From the NCBI GenBank assembly GCA_017354415.1, contig JAFMQY010000009.1, forward strand, positions 1 to 42,100: DNA of 42,100 bases. Direction: 5' to 3'. Positions 39,036 to 42,100 of the stretch are shown here, piece by piece (the stretch's first letter is position 1; each line of letters opens with the position of its first letter). Origin of the DNA: Nocardioides sp. GTDB lineage: Bacteria > Actinomycetota > Actinomycetes > Propionibacteriales > Nocardioidaceae. The notes under the pieces are model-generated. The model searched no databases and was not told the DNA's origin. It was given only the letters and a program-made list of their open reading frames with translations. The translations under genes and the position numbers were made by a program.

Positions 39036-39452
39036 GTGCCCGACCATCCCGTGCTCATGCACACTGCCGTGGACGCCCTCGACGTGCGCGGCCTCGCCGA
39101 GTTCTACCGAGAGCTGCTGGGGGTGTCCTACCGGCCCGGTGACGAGCCTCCCGCCGGCGGGGACGACGACGCCGACTGGCTGGTCCTGGTCGACGACGAC
39201 GGGCAGCGCGTGCTCGCCATCAACGGGGTTGCGGCACTGGACCGGCCGACCTGGCCGTCGGACGACGTCCCGAAGCAGATGCACCTCGACTTCCGGGTGT
39301 CGTCGGTCACCGAGCTCGAACGTCACAGGGCCCGTGCCGAGGAGCTGGGAGCAAGGCTGCTGATGGACCGGACCGACGACGAGTCGGAGCCGCTGTACGT
39401 CCTCGCCGACCCGGAAGGTCATCCGTTCTGCATCCTGGTCGCTCCCTTCTGA
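39036..39452 (+). CDS. VOC family (glyoxalase-like) protein
   Basis: 138 residues, one vicinal-oxygen-chelate unit pair. HTAVDALDVRGLAEFYRELLGV is the first beta-alpha motif. MHLDFRVSSVTELERHRARAEELGARLL opens the second, and YVLADPEGHPFCIL closes it. Candidate metal ligands are a His at the start of each half (HTAVDAL, HLDFRV) and the Glu of DPEGH. Family members include glyoxalase I, dioxygenases and antibiotic-binding resistance proteins; the substrate is unknown. GTG 39036 follows AGGAGGAGGCCTC, an excellent ribosome-binding site. It is 40 nt after the LuxR gene and convergent with selB (10 nt between stops). Confidence 0.9.
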   Translation: MPDHPVLMHTAVDALDVRGLAEFYRELLGVSYRPGDEPPAGGDDDADWLVLVDDDGQRVLAINGVAALDRPTWPSDDVPKQMHLDFRVSSVTELERHRARAEELGARLLMDRTDDESEPLYVLADPEGHPFCILVAPF

Positions 39453-39462
39453 GGGGGCCCGA

Positions 39463-41184
39463 CTAGGAGCGGACCACCCGCCGTCTGTCGTCGGGGAGCC
39501 GGACGGTGCGACCACTGCGGTCCAGGTGCGTGAGGAGCGGCAGCACGACGCGCCGGCTGGTGCCGAGGGCGCGGCGGGCCTCGCCGGCGGTGAACGGTTG
39601 GTCGAGCGTGGCCAGCACGTCGTAGGCCAAGAGATCGGCGCCGGGGAGAAGCACCACCCCGTCGCCGACCAGCATCAGGTGCCCGGAGCGGGCGAGGCGC
39701 CGCAGCTCGGCGCGGTCGAGCCCGAGCGCGGAGAGCCGGTCAGCGTCCGGGGCGAGGAACGGCGTGTCCGACAGATCGGTACGCAGGGCGTCCAGAGCGT
39801 CACGGACGGGCGCGGGGAGGTCCGTCTCCACGACGAGCCGCCCGGAGAGCATCCGGACCGGTTCGGCGACGAACGCGGGGAGGAGCGCGGGATCGGGGAT
39901 GCCAACAGCTCGGGCAGCGGCGCCGGGCGTCAGCCCGTCGGGATGACGGCGTACGGCGTCGTCGAGCGCGGCACGCCAGGCGTCCGCCTGCGCCTCCGAT
40001 ACCAGCCAATCGCCCAACCGCATGGTCCCCTGCGGCGTCGAAGTGGTCGGGACGCCGAGACGGCGGAGCAGGCTGTGGCGGACAGCCCCGCGTCGAGCGG
40101 CCTCGCCCGTCATGTCGCCGTTCCAGTGGTCCAGCACGGCGGCGCGTGACCGTGCGTCGCCACGCCGGGTCAGAGGCGGCGGAGCGGCGTCGAGCACGTC
40201 TGCCCCCCACAGCGCGCGGCTGCCGGGGTCGCGCAGCACCACGCGGTCACCGTGCCGGAGTGGCAGCGGGAGGTCGAGGCGGAGTCGGGCGTGGTTCTCG
40301 CCGAGGGGTCGGGCGCGGACGGCGACGCGCGCGGAGCCGGCATGGAGGAGGGGTCGCTCGGGCACCAGGCCGTCTCCACCGAGGTGTACGTCGACCTCGG
40401 TGACCCTCTCGAACGCGTCCAGGCCGACCAGCGCACCGCCCCGCCGGAGTGCGGGCGGAGCCTGGCGTCCGAGGCGCAGCGCCACGCGCGCCGGACCGGT
40501 CACCGTGTCGCGCTCCCGGCCGAGTGACTCGATGCCCCGGACCCGCACCGAGTCCTCTCCACACAGCAGGTGGTCACCGAGGGTGATGGTGCCGGCAGGC
40601 AAGGTCCCGGTCACGACCGTCCCCGCTCCGACGACCGGGAAGACCCGGTCGACCCAGAGGCGGACGTCTGCCGCCGGGTCCGGATGGACGGATCGGAGTA
40701 CGTCGGCCAGCGCCCGTCGTAGGTCGTCGAGACCGGCGCCGGTACGCCCACTGACGACGACTCCCGGCGCTCCGGCCAGAGACGTCCGGGCCACCTCGGC
40801 GGTCGCCCGGGCCAGCGCTGGAGCGGGGTCGGCCAGATCGGAGCGCGTCACCGCGACGACTCCGTGTTTGACCGCGAACGCGTCGAGGGCGGCCAGGTGC
40901 TCCGCTGATTGGGGCATCCACGGGTCGTCGGCCGCCACCACGAGCATCGCGACGGGGACCGGGCCGAGTCCGGCGAGGGTCGTCGAGAGGAAGCGCTCGT
41001 GGCCCGGGACGTCGACGAACGCCACATCGCCCACGCCGTCCCACGCCGTCCAGCAGTACCCCAGCTCGATGGACAGCCCGCGCCGATGCTCCTCCGCGAG
41101 GCGGTCGGGATCCTGGCCGGTCAGGGCGCGCACGAGCGTGGACTTGCCGTGGTCGACGTGCCCAGCCGTCGCGACGACGTGCAC
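39463..41184 (-). CDS. selB: selenocysteine-specific elongation factor SelB
   Basis: 573 residues. The GTPase domain has VVATAGHVDHGKSTLVRALTG (G1), RRGLSIELGYCW (switch I), VAFVDVPGHERFL (G3) and VAVTRSDLADP (G4, with the usual NKxD changed to TRSD). EF-Tu-like beta-barrel domains follow (VGAGTVVTGTLPAGTITLGDHLL). The C-terminal third is a series of winged helices (FTAGEARRALGTSRRVVLPLLTHLDRSGRTVRL) which in SelB bind the SECIS hairpin of selenoprotein mRNAs. The switch sequence RGLSIELGY (not RGITID as in EF-Tu) is a SelB hallmark. GTG 41184 begins one base after the selA stop, so translation is coupled; a GTG at 41205 would overlap selA. Confidence 0.95.
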   Translation of the reverse strand: MHVVATAGHVDHGKSTLVRALTGQDPDRLAEEHRRGLSIELGYCWTAWDGVGDVAFVDVPGHERFLSTTLAGLGPVPVAMLVVAADDPWMPQSAEHLAALDAFAVKHGVVAVTRSDLADPAPALARATAEVARTSLAGAPGVVVSGRTGAGLDDLRRALADVLRSVHPDPAADVRLWVDRVFPVVGAGTVVTGTLPAGTITLGDHLLCGEDSVRVRGIESLGRERDTVTGPARVALRLGRQAPPALRRGGALVGLDAFERVTEVDVHLGGDGLVPERPLLHAGSARVAVRARPLGENHARLRLDLPLPLRHGDRVVLRDPGSRALWGADVLDAAPPPLTRRGDARSRAAVLDHWNGDMTGEAARRGAVRHSLLRRLGVPTTSTPQGTMRLGDWLVSEAQADAWRAALDDAVRRHPDGLTPGAAARAVGIPDPALLPAFVAEPVRMLSGRLVVETDLPAPVRDALDALRTDLSDTPFLAPDADRLSALGLDRAELRRLARSGHLMLVGDGVVLLPGADLLAYDVLATLDQPFTAGEARRALGTSRRVVLPLLTHLDRSGRTVRLPDDRRRVVRS

Positions 41185-41185
41185 G

Positions 41186-42100
41186 TCAGCCCGGCTCGGC
41201 AGCACGGTCGGCGGCGCGGACGGCCGAGACCAAGGCTTCGTCGAGACTCGCCGGCACTGTGATCAGGTCGAGCAGGAGCCGGCCACCGGCGACGTACCCG
41301 ACGACCGGGGGCTCACCGAGGCGCAACGGATCGGCCAGCAGGGCGGGGAGCTCCACGGCGGCGCTCGCCAGCGAGACACCCGGCGCGCCGCCACCTCCCA
41401 CCGCGGCTTCGGACGGAACCGCGCGAGCCAGGTCCGGGCCGAGCTCGCGGGCGATCCGCGCGGCCCGGCGCATCAGCTCGTCGTGCCGACCGGCGAGGGC
41501 GGTGATCACCGGGGGAGTGGGGCCGACCAGGGTGGCTTCGAGGGCGGCGAGCGTGAGCTTGTCGACTCGCACCGCCCGGGCCAGCGGGAACCGGCGGACC
41601 CGCGCCACCAGCTCGGCGTCGCCCAGCACCAGCCCGCACTGCGGACCGCCCAGGAGCTTGTCGCCCGACGCGGTGACGATGCTCGCTCCGGCGCGAAGCG
41701 TGGTCGTGGCGTCCGGTTCGTCGGGCAGCCGCGGATGGGGCGCCAGGAGACCGGAGCCGATGTCCGCGACCACGGGGACCCCCAGGGTTGCGAGGTCGGC
41801 GATCGGGACGCAGGACGTGAAGCCCTCGATCCGATAGTTGGACGGGTGCACCTTGAGCACGAACGCCGTCTCGGGCCCGAGCGCGGCCTGGTAGTCGGAG
41901 AGGTTCACCCGATTGGTCGTGCCCACCTCGTGCAGCCGCACTCCGACGGACTCCAGAAGATCGGGGATGCGGAACCCGTCGCCGATCTCCACCAGCTCAC
42001 CGCGAGCGACGACGACTTCCCGGCCGCCCCCGAGCGCGCACGCCACCAGGGCCAGGGCGGCCGCGCCGTTGTTGACCACATGGACCGCACCCGCGTCGGG
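41186..42100 (-). CDS. selA: L-seryl-tRNA(Sec) selenium transferase SelA, 5' end beyond window
   Basis: At least 304 codons; the start lies right of the window and the frame is open to the edge (usual length about 430 residues). SelA is a fold-type I PLP enzyme that converts Ser-tRNA(Sec) to Sec-tRNA(Sec) with selenophosphate. Visible hallmarks: VNNGAAALALVACAL (phosphate-binding turn), ARGELVEIGDGFRIPDLLESVGVRLHEVGTTNR, VLKVHPSNYRIEGF, VVADIGSGLL (the Asp that contacts PLP) and ASGDKLLGGPQCG with the PLP Lys. An in-frame ATG at 42079 is internal. It is followed after 1 nt by selB. The tRNA(Sec) gene and selD are not in the window and may lie further right. Confidence 0.95.
   Translation of the reverse strand, partial: PDAGAVHVVNNGAAALALVACALGGGREVVVARGELVEIGDGFRIPDLLESVGVRLHEVGTTNRVNLSDYQAALGPETAFVLKVHPSNYRIEGFTSCVPIADLATLGVPVVADIGSGLLAPHPRLPDEPDATTTLRAGASIVTASGDKLLGGPQCGLVLGDAELVARVRRFPLARAVRVDKLTLAALEATLVGPTPPVITALAGRHDELMRRAARIARELGPDLARAVPSEAAVGGGGAPGVSLASAAVELPALLADPLRLGEPPVVGYVAGGRLLLDLITVPASLDEALVSAVRAADRAAEPG

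Overview
This is a high-GC, gene-dense actinobacterial chromosome segment. Protein family content and gene-start style suggest a Nocardioidaceae-like member of the Propionibacteriales; this is inferred from gene content, not from a marker gene. About 40 genes are supported. No rRNA, tRNA, CRISPR array, insertion sequence or prophage was seen. At least five genes appear to start as leaderless transcripts: a TANNNT -10 hexamer ends 6-7 nt before an ATG or GTG, with no Shine-Dalgarno sequence.

Layout. 0-8.7 kb is mixed housekeeping and stress functions: the end of an MFS exporter, a MetE-like methyltransferase, an AIM24 protein, a DUF3105 membrane protein, a SAM methyltransferase, a cupin, a RibD-C/DHFR-like reductase, a DUF6174 lipoprotein, an SCO6745-type protein, an SMR efflux protein and a DUF218 protein. 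8.6-10.7 kb holds a frameshifted YjbR gene, a 2H phosphoesterase and an AHSA1 protein with a C-terminal frameshift. 10.7-14.3 kb carries a PucR-type regulator and a secreted animal-type haem peroxidase closed by a strong hairpin. 14.5-18.5 kb is one large gene for an LPNTG-anchored surface protein with seven DUF5979/CnaB-like repeats. Facing it are a 29-residue membrane peptide and a ferric-reductase-like oxidoreductase broken by two frameshifts. 20.0-23.1 kb is a PadR-controlled ABC exporter operon with two operator-like palindromes. 23.1-26.3 kb has DUF2252 and a 14-TM MFS exporter.

26.4-30.8 kb is a carbohydrate module: a TreT-like trehalose synthase, an endonuclease/exonuclease/phosphatase protein, and MalQ (GH77). 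The last two are divergent, with leaderless promoters flanking a 22-bp perfect inverted repeat. 30.9-31.5 kb has an ABM monooxygenase and a small acidic protein.

31.45-37.0 kb is the most interesting block. It is a leftward run of GtrA flippase, an SQD1-type UDP-sulfoquinovose synthase, a DPM1-like GT2 glycosyltransferase, a large polytopic membrane protein (possible GT-C) and a class E sortase. It reads as a pathway that makes UDP-sulfoquinovose, loads a sugar on a polyprenyl carrier, flips it and transfers it outside the cell. The LPNTG protein is the only sortase substrate seen in the window, so cell-wall anchoring and surface glycosylation may be linked; that link is inference.

37.0-42.1 kb has a 3-hydroxyisobutyrate-dehydrogenase-like enzyme, a small conserved protein, an orphan LuxR regulator with a degenerate receiver, a VOC protein, and the selenocysteine genes selB and selA (selA runs off the right edge).

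Four single-base indels in three loci between 9.1 and 19.7 kb break otherwise well-conserved proteins. They are either base-calling errors or real decay, and raw reads would settle which.
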